Assembly (NCBI GenBank): GCA_902593235.1
Contig: CACJHS010000003.1
Coordinates: 1 to 62,201 of the forward strand
Source of the DNA: an uncultured Pelagibacteraceae bacterium
GTDB lineage: Bacteria > Pseudomonadota > Alphaproteobacteria > Pelagibacterales > Pelagibacteraceae
Direction: 5' to 3'
DNA: 62,201 nt
Part shown: in pieces, positions 19,132 through 31,199 of the stretch
Layout of the letters: the number at the start of each line of letters is the position of its first letter
Numbering within the stretch: the first letter of the stretch is position 1
Made by a program: the position numbers and the translations under genes
Notes under the pieces: model-generated
Database searches by the model: none
What the model was told of the DNA's origin: nothing
Seen by the model: only the letters and a program-made list of their open reading frames with translations

Positions 19132-19653
19132 TTGAATAACACAAAAATAAAAATTGGTGTATTGGGTGGATCGTTTGATCCTGCTCATAAAGGACATTTA
19201 GCAATTTCGAAGGAAGCAAAAAAAAGATTTAAACTAAAAAAAGTTATTTGGGCAATTACAAAAAAAAATCCGTTTAAAATTGAGAGCAAAACATCTGTTA
19301 ATGTCAGAATTAAATATTGTAAAAAAATAATTGGTACAAATTCATTTATTAAAGTTAAATTTTACGAAAAAATTATTAAATCAAATAAAACTATAAATTT
19401 AATCAATCATTTAAAAAAAGGTAAAAATATTGAAATTTATTTTTTAATGGGTGCCGACAACCTTATTAACTTTCATAAATGGCATAAATCTAAATTAATT
19501 TCAAAAAAATGTAACATTCTAGTTTTTGACAGACATGGGTATAAAAAAAATTCTTTAAAATCAAAGACATTTAAGCAACTTAGTAAAGACAATCTAGAGT
19601 TTATTGAGTTTAATAAAGTCAACATTTCATCTTCTCAATTAAGAAAAATTTGA
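19132..19653 (+). CDS. nadD: Nicotinate-nucleotide adenylyltransferase
   Basis: This 173-residue nucleotidyltransferase of NAD synthesis has the ATP-binding GVLGGSFDPAHKGHL motif with the HxGH signature near the N-terminus and the terminal ISSSQLRKI motif. The start is a TTG at 19132, one base after proA stops; no ATG is available before the GGSFDP motif. It lies in the proBA-nadD-rsfS order usual in alphaproteobacteria. Confidence 0.93.
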   Translation: MNNTKIKIGVLGGSFDPAHKGHLAISKEAKKRFKLKKVIWAITKKNPFKIESKTSVNVRIKYCKKIIGTNSFIKVKFYEKIIKSNKTINLINHLKKGKNIEIYFLMGADNLINFHKWHKSKLISKKCNILVFDRHGYKKNSLKSKTFKQLSKDNLEFIEFNKVNISSSQLRKI

Positions 19654-19670
19654 TAATCTAAAATTAATTA

Positions 19671-20021
19671 ATGGACAAAATTTCAGACTTAAAAGAAATT
19701 GTAATCAACACACTAGATCTCAATAAAGCTCAGGACATTGTAACTATTGATCTTAAAGACAAAAGTTCTATGGCTGATTACATGATCATAGCAAGCGGAA
19801 CTTCATCTAGACATATCCAGTCTTTATCGGAACAAGTTTTAGAAAAACTTAAAAATAATGGTGTAAAAGACTCTAAAATTGAAGGCAAAGAAAGTGGAGA
19901 ATGGAAGCTTGTTGATGGGATTGATTTAATTGTTCATATTTTTCACCCAGAGAAAAGAAAATTTTACGAATTAGAGAAAATTTGGTCAGAACTAATTCCA
20001 AAAGAAAAAGTGATGATATGA
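19671..20021 (+). CDS. rsfS: Ribosomal silencing factor RsfS
   Basis: This 116-residue DUF143 protein binds L14 and blocks subunit joining under nutrient limitation. The core motifs are seen: DLKDKSSMADYMIIASGTSSRH, EGKESGEWKLVDG and IVHIFHPEKRKFYELEKIW. Its stop codon overlaps the ATG of the ctpA signal-peptide frame (ATGA). In many alphaproteobacteria rlmH and an EnvC-like gene lie between rsfS and ctpA; both are missing here. Confidence 0.94.
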   Translation: MDKISDLKEIVINTLDLNKAQDIVTIDLKDKSSMADYMIIASGTSSRHIQSLSEQVLEKLKNNGVKDSKIEGKESGEWKLVDGIDLIVHIFHPEKRKFYELEKIWSELIPKEKVMI

Positions 20022-21156
20022 GAAAAATTAAATTTTTATCACTAATTTTTTTTCTTTTTTTTGTTTAAATAAAACAGTTATTTCAGCTGAAATTGATATT
20101 TATAAAAAAATTGATCTTTTCGGTGAAGTTCTAGAAAAAATAAATAAAGAATATGTTGATGAGATCGATCAATCTGAAAGTATGGACTCTGCTATCAATG
20201 GTCTTTTACAATCACTCGATCCATATTCAGCATACATGTCTCCTAAAATTTTTGAGGAAATGCAAACTGATACTAAAGGAGAGTTTGGGGGACTTGGAAT
20301 AGAAGTAAGTATGGAAGCTGGTGTGGTGAAGGTTATTTCTCCTATAGATGGTACTCCAGCATCTAGAGCTGGATTAAAAGCTGGAGACTACATTGTAAAA
20401 ATTGACAATATTCAAGTTCAAGGAAAGTCATTAAGTGAAGCTGTTGATATTATGAGAGGTCCAGTAGGAACTTCCATTGAGCTTATTGTAAGAAGAAGGG
20501 GTGTTAAAAAAGCATTAACATTTAATATCGTAAGAGAAGTTATTCAGGTGCAATCAGTTAAATCTGAAATTATAGATGAAAATATTGGTTACATAAGACT
20601 CACATCATTTAATGACAATAGTAGTGATCAAATTAAAAAACAAATAAATGAGTTAAAAAAAAATAAAAAGTTAAATTCATTTATTCTAGATCTAAGAAAC
20701 AATCCTGGCGGACTTTTATCTCAAGCTATTAAAATCTCTGATTTTTTTCTAGAAAATGGAGAAATAGTTTCAACAAAGAGCAGAAAAAAATCTGAAAATA
20801 GAAAGTGGTTTGCGCGAAAAGGTGATATTACAGATGGAAAGACTTTATTAGTTTTAATTAATTATGGATCAGCGTCAGCATCAGAAATAGTAGCTGGAGC
20901 TTTAAAGGATCATAAGAGAGCTATTATTGTTGGTGAAAATAGCTTTGGAAAAGGCTCAGTTCAATCAATAATTCCTCTTAGAAATCGTGGTGCGATACGT
21001 CTTACTGTATCAAAATACTATCTACCTTCAGGAAAATCTATTTCTGAAGTAGGTGTTAGACCTGATATCGAAGTTAATGAGGAAGGTGATGATTTTAGAA
21101 TTAAAACTGATACTGATAATCAACTGAATTACGCTATTAGATTACTCAACGGATAA
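20018..21156 (+). CDS. ctpA: C-terminal processing peptidase (S41), N-terminus frameshifted at T8 runs
   Basis: The main frame (track start 20182) has SLDPYSAYM, a PDZ domain (about residues 35-110), and the serine-lysine dyad in GSASASEIVAG and SFGKGSVQ (Lys257 in track numbering). The frame remains open upstream to 20032 (ISAEIDIYKKIDLFGEVLEKINKEYVDEID), which is clearly CtpA, but without a usual start codon. An ATG at 20018, overlapping the rsfS stop, encodes MRKIKFLSLIFFLFFV, a signal peptide, in another frame, ending at a TAA at 20066. One extra T in either T8 run (20046-20053 or 20055-20062) joins the two frames into a normal exported protease. The gene is sound apart from this; error, slippage and mutation are all possible. 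Confidence 0.85.
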
Positions 21157-21157
21157 T

Positions 21158-21631
21158 ATGAAAAAAAAATTTAAAGATTTACCACTGAGAAGTGGAGTCG
21201 GAATAGTGTTATTGAATAACCAAAATAAAGTATTCGTGGCAAAAAGAATAGATAATCCTAAAAACTTCTGGCAAATGCCTCAGGGTGGTATTGATGAGGG
21301 AGAAGATAATTTAAAAGCTGCATTTAGAGAACTAGAGGAAGAAACTAGTATCAAAAGCGTAGAACTTATAAAAGAATTAGATGGTACATTAACTTATGAT
21401 TTACCAGATAGATTACTAGGTATTATTTGGAAAGGTAAGTACAAAGGTCAGAAGCAAAAATGGTTTTTAATGCGATTTATTGGAAATGATAATGAAATAA
21501 ATATTAATACATCTAATCCAGAATTTTTAGATTGGAAGTGGATTGACTTAGATTTAATTACTGATGTTGTGGTTGATTTTAAACATCATGTTTACAAAGA
21601 ACTTAAAGAAAAAGTAAAAAAATTAATTTAG
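21158..21631 (+). CDS. rppH: RNA pyrophosphohydrolase (Nudix)
   Basis: This 157-residue protein has the Nudix box GGIDEGEDNLKAAFRELEEETSI at 43-65 and RppH-like LPLRSGVGIVLLNNQNKVFVAKR, FWQMPQGG and GQKQKWFLMRF. RppH removes pyrophosphate from RNA 5' ends to start mRNA decay; alphaproteobacterial homologues also act on dinucleoside polyphosphates. It starts one base after ctpA stops and overlaps the convergent atpC by 9 nt. Confidence 0.92.
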   Translation: MKKKFKDLPLRSGVGIVLLNNQNKVFVAKRIDNPKNFWQMPQGGIDEGEDNLKAAFRELEEETSIKSVELIKELDGTLTYDLPDRLLGIIWKGKYKGQKQKWFLMRFIGNDNEININTSNPEFLDWKWIDLDLITDVVVDFKHHVYKELKEKVKKLI

Positions 21632-22014
21632 AGTTTTTAAAACTTCAACTTTTTGATCTGCTAAATATTTAGATTGATCGTTAATATCGGTTTTATTAGC
21701 CTCTTCTTCTGCCTGTTTAAGTAAATCTTGTTGCTTTGATTTATCCATATCAGCAAGATTAAAAATTGTGCTTGTTAAAATAGATAAATTGTTATTTTTG
21801 AACTCAACAATTCCATCTTCAACATAGTAATTTTCATCACCTGATTTTGATAAAATCTTAATTATCCCAGGTTTCAAAAAGGAAATAATAGAAATATGAT
21901 CCTTCAATATTCCCATCTCTCCTTCAAAAGCAGGGACCACAACTTCTGAAACATCATCTTTTACTAAAAAAGATTTTTCAGGATTTACTATTTCAACTTT
22001 AAACTCTTCGCTCA

Positions 22015-22015
<1 letters not shown>
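21623..22015 (-). CDS. atpC: ATP synthase F1 epsilon subunit
   Basis: The 130-residue protein starts MSEEFKVEIVNPEKSF and has the conserved EGEMGILKDHISIISFLKPGI and YYVEDGIVEF of the epsilon beta-sandwich, with a C-terminal helical region that regulates rotation. It is the last gene of atpHAGDC, touching atpD by one base, and its 3' end overlaps rppH on the other strand. Confidence 0.95.
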
Positions 22016-24308
<2,293 letters not shown>

Positions 24309-24314
24309 AAATTA

Positions 24315-25850
24315 TTAAGATTTAAAATTTCCTTTTAATTGAGTAATTACCTCAACAAGTAATTTTTCTTTATCTTCCTCAAGTTTTCCTGAAGTTAAAA
24401 TTGACTCGATAATTTCAGGCTTATCTGATTTACATTTTTCAATAATCTTGCTCTCAAATTCAGCAACATCTTTTAGATTAATATCGTCCAGATAACCTTT
24501 TACTCCACAAAATACTGAAATAACTTGTTCTGCAACAGTCATAGGTGAATATTGTTTTTGTTTTAAAAGTTCAGTTAGTTTAGAGCCTCTATTCAAAAGT
24601 TGCTGAGTAGATGCATCTAAATCAGATCCAAATTGAGCAAAAGCTGCCATTTCTCTGTATTGAGCTAGCTCTAGTTTCATTGAACCAGAAACTTTTTTCA
24701 TCGCTTTTGTTTGAGCTGATGAACCAACCCTAGATACTGATAAACCAACGTTAATTGCAGGTCTTATACCTTGGTTAAATAATTCTGTTTCAAGAAAAAT
24801 TTGTCCGTCTGTAATTGAAATAACGTTAGTAGGAATGAATGCAGACACGTCTCCACCTTGTGTTTCAATGATTGGCAGTGCAGTAAGTGATCCACCACCA
24901 TGTTCGTCACTTAATTTTGCTGCTCTTTCAAGTAATCTACTATGAAGATAAAATACATCTCCAGGATAAGCCTCACGTCCTGGAGGTCTTCTTAATAGCA
25001 ATGACATTTGTCTATAAGCAACTGCTTGTTTAGACAAATCATCATAAATTATTAACGCATGCATTCCATTATCTCTAAAATACTCACCCATAGCACAACC
25101 TGTATATGGTGCTAAGAATTGTAAAGGAGCAGAGTCAGATGCAGTAGCAGCAACGATTGTTGTGTACTCCATAGCTCCAGCTTCTTCTAATGTTTTTTGA
25201 ATTTGTCTTACTGTTGATCTTTTTTGTCCAACTGCAACGTATATACAATACAGTTTTTGTTTTTCATCACCAGTTTCATTGATTTTTTTTTGATTAATAA
25301 TTGCATCTACTGCAACTGCTGTTTTACCAGTTTGTCTATCACCAATAATTAATTCCCTTTGACCTCTTCCGATTGGTACTAGACTATCAATTGATTTAAG
25401 ACCAGTTTGCATTGGTTCACTAACTGATTGTCGTGGAATAATACCAGGTGCTTTAACTTCAACCCTACTTTTTTTAATTCCTTTATCTAATGGTCCTTTT
25501 CCATCAATAGGATTTCCTAAACCATCTACTACTCTTCCTAATAATTCTTTTCCAACTGGGGTATCTACAATATTACCCGTTCTTTTTACTACGTCACCTT
25601 CTTTAACATTTCTGTCATCTCCAAAAATTACAACACCAACGTTTTCACTTTCTAAGTTAAGAGCCATACCTTTTGAACCATCTGAAAACTCTACCATTTC
25701 ACCAGCTTGAACATTATCTAAACCATAGATCCTAGCAATACCGTCTCCAACTGATAAAACTTGACCAACTTCTGTGACTTCTGCTTTATCACCAAAATTT
25801 TTAATTTGTTCTTTTAATATTTTTGTAACTTCTGAAGGATTTATTTCCAT
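24315..25850 (-). CDS. atpA: ATP synthase F1 alpha subunit
   Basis: This 511-residue regulatory nucleotide-binding subunit has Walker A GDRQTGKT (170-177), [41 protein letters not shown] and the signature [17 protein letters not shown]. It directly follows atpH. The F0 genes (atpB, atpE, atpF) are not here, as expected for alphaproteobacteria, which keep them in a separate operon. Confidence 0.98.
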   Translation of the reverse strand: MEINPSEVTKILKEQIKNFGDKAEVTEVGQVLSVGDGIARIYGLDNVQAGEMVEFSDGSKGMALNLESENVGVVIFGDDRNVKEGDVVKRTGNIVDTPVGKELLGRVVDGLGNPIDGKGPLDKGIKKSRVEVKAPGIIPRQSVSEPMQTGLKSIDSLVPIGRGQRELIIGDRQTGKTAVAVDAIINQKKINETGDEKQKLYCIYVAVGQKRSTVRQIQKTLEEAGAMEYTTIVAATASDSAPLQFLAPYTGCAMGEYFRDNGMHALIIYDDLSKQAVAYRQMSLLLRRPPGREAYPGDVFYLHSRLLERAAKLSDEHGGGSLTALPIIETQGGDVSAFIPTNVISITDGQIFLETELFNQGIRPAINVGLSVSRVGSSAQTKAMKKVSGSMKLELAQYREMAAFAQFGSDLDASTQQLLNRGSKLTELLKQKQYSPMTVAEQVISVFCGVKGYLDDINLKDVAEFESKIIEKCKSDKPEIIESILTSGKLEEDKEKLLVEVITQLKGNFKS

Positions 25851-26408
25851 TTATGCCTCTATCATTCTATTTTCGATTTGTTGTAATTTATTTTTAATCG
25901 AGGTATCAACCATAGTACTTCCAACTTGTACTACCAAACCTCCTATTAAACTTTCGTCATGTTTGTAGTTTAATTTTATTTTTGAGCTAAAATTTTTTGT
26001 TAACTCCTCTGTTATTTTTGAAATTTCTTCATTAGATAATTCTTTTGCTGATTTTAATTCTGCCTTAAGTTCTCCTCTTTTTCTTGAACAAATTTCAATA
26101 AAACTTTTAAGGATACGCTCAATAAAAAAGAAACGTCTTTTTTGAATTAAGAAACTTAAAAAATTTTTAAATAAAGACTCAAATTTATTATTTTCAGAGA
26201 TTGTATTGATTACTGTTAGTAAATCTTCTTGGCTTGTAGTTGGATCTTTAATCAAGTTAGAAAAATCTTCGCTTTGCTTAATTAAATTAAGAATAGATGA
26301 AGACTGGTCTTCGATCTGACTTAAAAGATTGCTTTCCTCTGAAAGTTCAAAAAGCGCAAGAGAATACCTTTCAGCTGAAGTTATTGAAAATCCGGTGTCT
26401 TTACTCAA
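25851..26408 (-). CDS. atpH: ATP synthase F1 delta subunit
   Basis: The 185-residue peripheral-stalk protein has the OSCP/delta pattern: N-terminal ITSAERYSLALFELS and C-terminal ESLIGGLVVQVGSTMVDTSIKNKLQQIENRM. It starts at a TTG at 26408. This start is supported by a clear Shine-Dalgarno sequence, GAGGAA (26419-26414), and by the absence of any in-frame ATG nearby. It is the first gene of atpHAGDC. Confidence 0.94.
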   Translation of the reverse strand: MSKDTGFSITSAERYSLALFELSEESNLLSQIEDQSSSILNLIKQSEDFSNLIKDPTTSQEDLLTVINTISENNKFESLFKNFLSFLIQKRRFFFIERILKSFIEICSRKRGELKAELKSAKELSNEEISKITEELTKNFSSKIKLNYKHDESLIGGLVVQVGSTMVDTSIKNKLQQIENRMIEA

Positions 26409-26413
26409 CTTGG

Positions 26414-26419
26414 TTCCTC
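26414..26419 (-). promoter_or_regulatory. Shine-Dalgarno sequence deciding the atpH TTG start
   Basis: GAGGAA on the reverse strand lies 5 nt before the TTG at 26408 (7 nt counted from the AGAGG core). Purine-rich ribosome-binding sites of this quality are rare in the window, so it is good support for the TTG start. Confidence 0.65.
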
Positions 26420-26452
26420 TATAATGTTGAAGATTATTTAAAAATCACGCCC

Positions 26453-26481
26453 TAAATAGCATATGACCCTTATGTCTTCAA
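26453..26481 (-). promoter_or_regulatory. Possible promoter of the atpHAGDC operon
   Basis: TTGAAG (26481-26476) and TATTTA (26458-26453) are 17 nt apart on the reverse strand, in the 108-bp gap between priA and atpH. The -10 is weak. The position and the presence of this gap, the largest in the 33-kb reverse-strand block, support a promoter here more than the sequence match does. Confidence 0.35.
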
Positions 26482-26494
26482 GTAGCGGATTCGT

Positions 26495-26512
26495 AAAAAA
26501 GGTCTCTTTTTT
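26495..26512 (-). terminator. Possible weak terminator after priA
   Basis: On the reverse strand AAAAAAG, a 4-nt loop AGAC and CTTTTTT form a 7-bp hairpin ending in six Ts, a few bases after the priA stop codon. The stem is nearly all A:T, so it is weak, but the position between priA and the atp operon fits a terminator. Confidence 0.35.
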
Positions 26513-26516
26513 GTGA

Positions 26517-28472
26517 TTAATTGAAGTTAATTGGGTCAACATCAACTGAAAGTTTTATTCCGGAAGAAAATTTATATTTTGGAATAATTTTTGCAAGAGA
26601 GCTTTGTAGTTTCATAGATTTTAAGCCTCTAATTAAAAATCTAATTCTAAATTTTCTCTTTAATCTAAATAATGGAGCATTCACTGGCCCTAATATTTTT
26701 CCTTGAATTTTATTTTCAATAAAATTTTTAAAATTAATAGCTTCTTTTTCTAATTTAATTTCATTTTCTCCAGTTAAGATTAAAGAAATAAATCTTTGAA
26801 ATGGTGGTAGTTTATTTTTTTTCCTTATGTCCAGTTCTCTTTCTAAAAAAATATCTGGATTTTTACTTGTAATTTCTGAAATCATCTTGGTATTATTTTC
26901 ATAGGTTTGAAAATATACGGTTGCTGGTTTTCCAGTTCTTCCTGCACGTCCTGAAAGTTGATGATAAAGCTGCAAATTTTTTTCTGCACCTCTTAAATCA
27001 TGCCCTTGAGATGAAAGGTCAATATCAACAACTACAATGCAATTTAAGCTTGGAAAATGAAAACCTTTTGAAATTAATTGAGTACCAACTAAAATATGGG
27101 TTTCATTATTAATAATTTTATCTATTTTTTCTTTAGAATCTTTTTTATTCATTGTGTCACTTGAAAAAATCTCTATTTTTTTTCCAGGAAATTTTCTTTT
27201 TACCTCTTCTGAAATTCTCTCAACACCAGGGCCACTAAAAATAAATTCACAATTACCTTCTTTTGTACAATTCCTTTTAAGATCAGATTTATACCCACAA
27301 TAATGACACAATAAATTATTTTTATTTTTATGATATACTAGGTTTATACTACAATTTGGGCATGTAAAACTTGTAAAACACTTATTGCATAAAGCATTTG
27401 GAGAAAAACCTCTTCTATTTAAAAAAAATAAAACTTGATCTTTTTTTTCTAAATGTAAATTTACTTTTTCGATAATTTTATTTGATAGCCATGATTGTTT
27501 TTCAAGTTTGGTTTTATTTAAATTAATAATTTCATAATTAGGTAATGCTGCGTTTTGATATCTTTCATTTAATCTAGAAACCTCATATTTACCTTTTTTA
27601 ATATTTTCAAAAGTTTCAATAGAAGGAACAGCAGTAATCAAATTGATTGGAATATTTTCAAAAGATGCTCTAGAAATTGCCATATCACGAGCATTGTAAG
27701 TTATGCCTTCATCTTGTTTAAATGATTGATCATGTTCCTCATCAACAATTATCATTCCTAATTTTTTAAATGGTAAAAATAGTGAGGATCTTGCACCAAT
27801 AATTATTTTTATTTTACCATTAGAAACTCCGCTCCAAATTAATTCTTTCTTTTTTTTTGAAATACCTGAATGCCAAACTGCAGGTTTAAAACCAAAATGT
27901 TCTAAAAATTTTTGTTCAAACTGACTAGTTAGACCTATTTCTGGCAATAAAATTAATCCTTGAAAACCCTTCTCTATCAGTGGTTTTAACGCTTCAAAAT
28001 AAACTAAAGTTTTTCCTGATCCAGTTGTGCCTTGCAAAACATGAACTCTAAATTTTTTATTTGAAATATTCATTTTATTTAGAGATTTATTTTGATCAGT
28101 AGATAGCTTGATTAAGTTTTGTTTAATTTTGCTATCAAACATTTGATAAAGTTGAGTTTCTTTATTCTCTATTGCCTCGCTGCTTAAAAGCACCAACTTT
28201 AATGCCATACCCTTTGGTATAAGATTATATTCTGCAAACCAATTTAAAAAATTAATTGTATTTTTTTTTAATGGAGTAACGTCTAATTTCTTTATTACCT
28301 TTTTAGTCTTAAAATTTTTATTATTATTTTTTTCAAATTCGTCCCAAACAACACCTGTAATTTTTGATTTTCCAAAAGGTACCCTTACATAATCACCAAC
28401 TTTAAGATTTAAACTACTTTCATAAGTAAATGGATGATTAAAAATATTTGGTACAAGAATCGGAAATTTCAT
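26517..28472 (-). CDS. priA: Primosomal replication restart helicase PriA
   Basis: This superfamily 2 helicase restarts stalled forks. From the chosen start it has 651 residues with Walker A GTTGSGKT (148-155), the DEEHD box, GARSSLFLP, the zinc-binding cysteine cluster CNKCFTSFTCPNC and CHYCGYKSD followed by more cysteines, and a C-terminal PriA fold. The ORF track adds 49 N-terminal residues that run into lpdA; the ATG at 28472 (MKFPILVPNIFNHPFTY) gives a proper PriA N-terminus and leaves a 22-nt gap. It is slightly shorter than the E. coli protein. Confidence 0.94.
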   Translation of the reverse strand: MKFPILVPNIFNHPFTYESSLNLKVGDYVRVPFGKSKITGVVWDEFEKNNNKNFKTKKVIKKLDVTPLKKNTINFLNWFAEYNLIPKGMALKLVLLSSEAIENKETQLYQMFDSKIKQNLIKLSTDQNKSLNKMNISNKKFRVHVLQGTTGSGKTLVYFEALKPLIEKGFQGLILLPEIGLTSQFEQKFLEHFGFKPAVWHSGISKKKKELIWSGVSNGKIKIIIGARSSLFLPFKKLGMIIVDEEHDQSFKQDEGITYNARDMAISRASFENIPINLITAVPSIETFENIKKGKYEVSRLNERYQNAALPNYEIINLNKTKLEKQSWLSNKIIEKVNLHLEKKDQVLFFLNRRGFSPNALCNKCFTSFTCPNCSINLVYHKNKNNLLCHYCGYKSDLKRNCTKEGNCEFIFSGPGVERISEEVKRKFPGKKIEIFSSDTMNKKDSKEKIDKIINNETHILVGTQLISKGFHFPSLNCIVVVDIDLSSQGHDLRGAEKNLQLYHQLSGRAGRTGKPATVYFQTYENNTKMISEITSKNPDIFLERELDIRKKNKLPPFQRFISLILTGENEIKLEKEAINFKNFIENKIQGKILGPVNAPLFRLKRKFRIRFLIRGLKSMKLQSSLAKIIPKYKFSSGIKLSVDVDPINFN

Positions 28473-28494
28473 ATTTTTATAATATGAAAAAAAA

Positions 28495-29895
28495 TTAAGA
28501 GTGTATTGCTCTTTTATCCACTGATAAAGCAGCTTCTTTAACTGCTTCAGAAAACGTTGGATGAGCATGACAAGTTCGGGCGATATCTTCTGCACTTGCA
28601 CCAAATTCCATTGCAACACCGATCTCTGCTATTAATTCTCCTGCATGAGGTCCAATTATATGTGCACCTAATACTTTATCTGTTTGCTCATCAGCTAAAA
28701 TTTTAACAAAACCTTCTGCATCGTCTATGGCCTTGGCTCTTGAATTAGCCATAAACGAAAATTTCCCTACTTTATATTTTTTATTTAATTCTTTTAATTG
28801 TTCCTCTGTTTTACCGATTGATGCTACTTCTGGTGTTGTATAAACTACTCCTGGGATTGTTTCGTAATTTACATGTCCAGATTGACCAACTATGTTTTCT
28901 GCAACTGCTATACCTTCGTCCTCTGCTTTATGTGCAAGCATTGGACCAACAATTACATCGCCTATTGCATAAATATTTTCAACGTTAGTCTTAAAAATTT
29001 TATCAGTTTTAATTCTATTTCTTTCATCAAGATCTACTCCTACAGACTCTAAATTTAAACCATCTGTATTAGGTTTTCTGCCAACAGAAATCAAAACAAC
29101 ATCACACTCAAAATTATTTTTTTTACCATCTTTATCTACTGTGGACACCACTGCACCTGCTGCACTTTTTTTAATTGTTTCAACTTTATTTTGCATATTA
29201 AATTTCATTCCCTGTTTTTTTAAAATTTTCATAAATTCTGAAGAGATTTCTTTATCCATTCCAGGTGTAATATGATCTAAAAATTCAACAACTTGTACCT
29301 CTGCTCCAAGTCTTGACCATACAGATCCCATCTCCAATCCTATATAGCCTCCTCCTACTACAACCATTTTCTTAGGTACCTTTTCTAACTTTAAAGCACC
29401 TGTTGATGAGACAATTGTTTTCTCATCTATTTCTATTCCTGGTAATGAAACTGGAACTGAACCTGTTGCAATAACTGTTTTTTCTGTTTGGATGATAGTT
29501 TCTTTATTTTTATCATCCTTTATTAAAATTTCATTTTTAGATTTAAAACTTCCGTGTCCTTTAAAGTAAGTAACTTTGTTTTTTTTCAAAAGGAATTCAA
29601 CACCTTTTGTAAGAACAGTTACAGCTTTATCTTTGCTTTTCATCATTTTGTCTAAATTTAATTTTACTTCACCAACTTCAATACCTTTGTTTGCTAAACT
29701 TTTTACTTTGTGAAATTCTTCAGACAGATTAAGTAAGCTTTTTGATGGGATACAACCAACATTTAAACAAGTGCCTCCCAAAGACCCTCTAGACTCTATA
29801 CATGCAGTTTTTAATCCTAATTGAGCAAGTCTGATTGCGCATACATAACCACCCGGTCCACCTCCAATAACTACAGCTTGAAATTTTTCTGACAT
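28495..29895 (-). CDS. lpdA: Dihydrolipoamide dehydrogenase (E3)
   Basis: This 466-residue flavoprotein reoxidises the lipoyl groups of 2-oxo acid dehydrogenases. It has the FAD motif [17 protein letters not shown], the redox disulfide [13 protein letters not shown], the NAD motif [34 protein letters not shown], and the C-terminal HAHPTFSE with the active-site histidine. It abuts sucB without a gap and completes the 2-oxoglutarate dehydrogenase set sucA-sucB-lpdA. Confidence 0.97.
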   Translation of the reverse strand: MSEKFQAVVIGGGPGGYVCAIRLAQLGLKTACIESRGSLGGTCLNVGCIPSKSLLNLSEEFHKVKSLANKGIEVGEVKLNLDKMMKSKDKAVTVLTKGVEFLLKKNKVTYFKGHGSFKSKNEILIKDDKNKETIIQTEKTVIATGSVPVSLPGIEIDEKTIVSSTGALKLEKVPKKMVVVGGGYIGLEMGSVWSRLGAEVQVVEFLDHITPGMDKEISSEFMKILKKQGMKFNMQNKVETIKKSAAGAVVSTVDKDGKKNNFECDVVLISVGRKPNTDGLNLESVGVDLDERNRIKTDKIFKTNVENIYAIGDVIVGPMLAHKAEDEGIAVAENIVGQSGHVNYETIPGVVYTTPEVASIGKTEEQLKELNKKYKVGKFSFMANSRAKAIDDAEGFVKILADEQTDKVLGAHIIGPHAGELIAEIGVAMEFGASAEDIARTCHAHPTFSEAVKEAALSVDKRAIHS

Positions 29896-31194
29896 TTAAA
29901 TATCTAAAAACAACCTCCTAGGGTCTTCTAAGTTTTCTTTAATCATTTTAAGGAAAGATACAGACTCTTTTCCATCAATAATTCTATGATCATATGATAA
30001 TGCTAAATACATAATTGGTCTTATTTTGATTTCACCATCAACAACAACTGGTCTTTCTACTATATTATGCATGCCCAACACACCAGATTGAGGTAAATTT
30101 AGTATTGGGGTTGAAAGCATAGACCCATACACACCTCCATTACTTATTGTAAATGTTCCTCCTTGAAGATCTTCAATTGTTAACTTTCCATCTCGAGCTT
30201 TTTCTGAAATTTCTTTAATATTTTTTTCTATATCAGCAAAAGATAATTCATCTGCATTTCTTAAAACTGGAACAACCAAGCCTTTATCTGTTCCAACAGC
30301 AAAACTAATATTGTAATAGTTTTTGTAGATAATCTCATCACCATCTATTTCAGCATTCACAGCAGGGAAATTTTTTAAAGCAACTACACATGCTTTTACA
30401 AAGAAAGACATAAATCCTAATTTTATCCCATAACGAGATTGGAAATCCTCTTGATTTTCTTTCCTCATTTCCATTACACTGCTCATATCAACCTCGTTAA
30501 ATGTTGTTAAAAGAGCGGCATTCTCTTGAGCTTGCTTTAATCTTTTTGCAATAGTTTGTCTCAACCTAGTCATCTTAATTCGTTCTTCTTCACCATATTG
30601 AATTTTTCTTTCAGATGGTTTTGGATTTGCACCCATCAAACTTATTAAATCTCCCTTTAAAACTCTCCCATCTTTTCCTGAACCTTGAATTGAATTAATA
30701 TCAATATTATTTTCAGTTACTATTTTTCTCACTGCTGGAGACAAGGTTGGATTAACATCTCTTTTTGGACCAAGATCTAATTTAACTTCCTCAGTTAAAA
30801 CCAAAGGTTTATCTTTGGGTTTTTCTATCTCTTTTTCTTCAAATACTTTTGGTTCTTTTTTATTTGCATCTAATTTTATTACATTGCTCTCTGCAGGAAC
30901 TATTTCCTCTTGCTTGATTTCTTTTTGAGTTTTTGGCACAGATTTGACCGCTCCACCATCTGCTGATACAGAACCTAACAATGCTCCTACTTCGACAATC
31001 GACCCATCTTGTGAATTTATTTCAGTTAATACACCAGAAATTGGCGATGGCACCTCTAAATTTACTTTATCTGTCTCAAGTTCTACAATTGGCTCGTCTG
31101 CTTTAACATCATCACCCTTTTTTTTTAACCATTTAGCAACAGTGGCTTCAGTTATACTTTCACCAAGAACTGGGACTACAATTTTTTCACTCAT
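29896..31194 (-). CDS. sucB: 2-Oxoglutarate dehydrogenase E2, dihydrolipoyl succinyltransferase
   Basis: The 432-residue protein has one N-terminal lipoyl domain ([13 protein letters not shown], lipoylated lysine at DKV), a charged linker, a peripheral-subunit-binding domain ([30 protein letters not shown]), and a C-terminal catalytic domain ending in [13 protein letters not shown] with the catalytic histidine. [18 protein letters not shown] is typical of SucB. It lies 5 nt after sucA. Confidence 0.97.
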   Translation of the reverse strand: MSEKIVVPVLGESITEATVAKWLKKKGDDVKADEPIVELETDKVNLEVPSPISGVLTEINSQDGSIVEVGALLGSVSADGGAVKSVPKTQKEIKQEEIVPAESNVIKLDANKKEPKVFEEKEIEKPKDKPLVLTEEVKLDLGPKRDVNPTLSPAVRKIVTENNIDINSIQGSGKDGRVLKGDLISLMGANPKPSERKIQYGEEERIKMTRLRQTIAKRLKQAQENAALLTTFNEVDMSSVMEMRKENQEDFQSRYGIKLGFMSFFVKACVVALKNFPAVNAEIDGDEIIYKNYYNISFAVGTDKGLVVPVLRNADELSFADIEKNIKEISEKARDGKLTIEDLQGGTFTISNGGVYGSMLSTPILNLPQSGVLGMHNIVERPVVVDGEIKIRPIMYLALSYDHRIIDGKESVSFLKMIKENLEDPRRLFLDI

Positions 31195-31199
31195 TATAA

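Noticed and set aside
28473-28619. 49-residue N-terminal extension of PriA in the ORF track
   Set aside because: It lies in the lpdA coding region in another frame; the ATG at 28472 gives the family-standard N-terminus.
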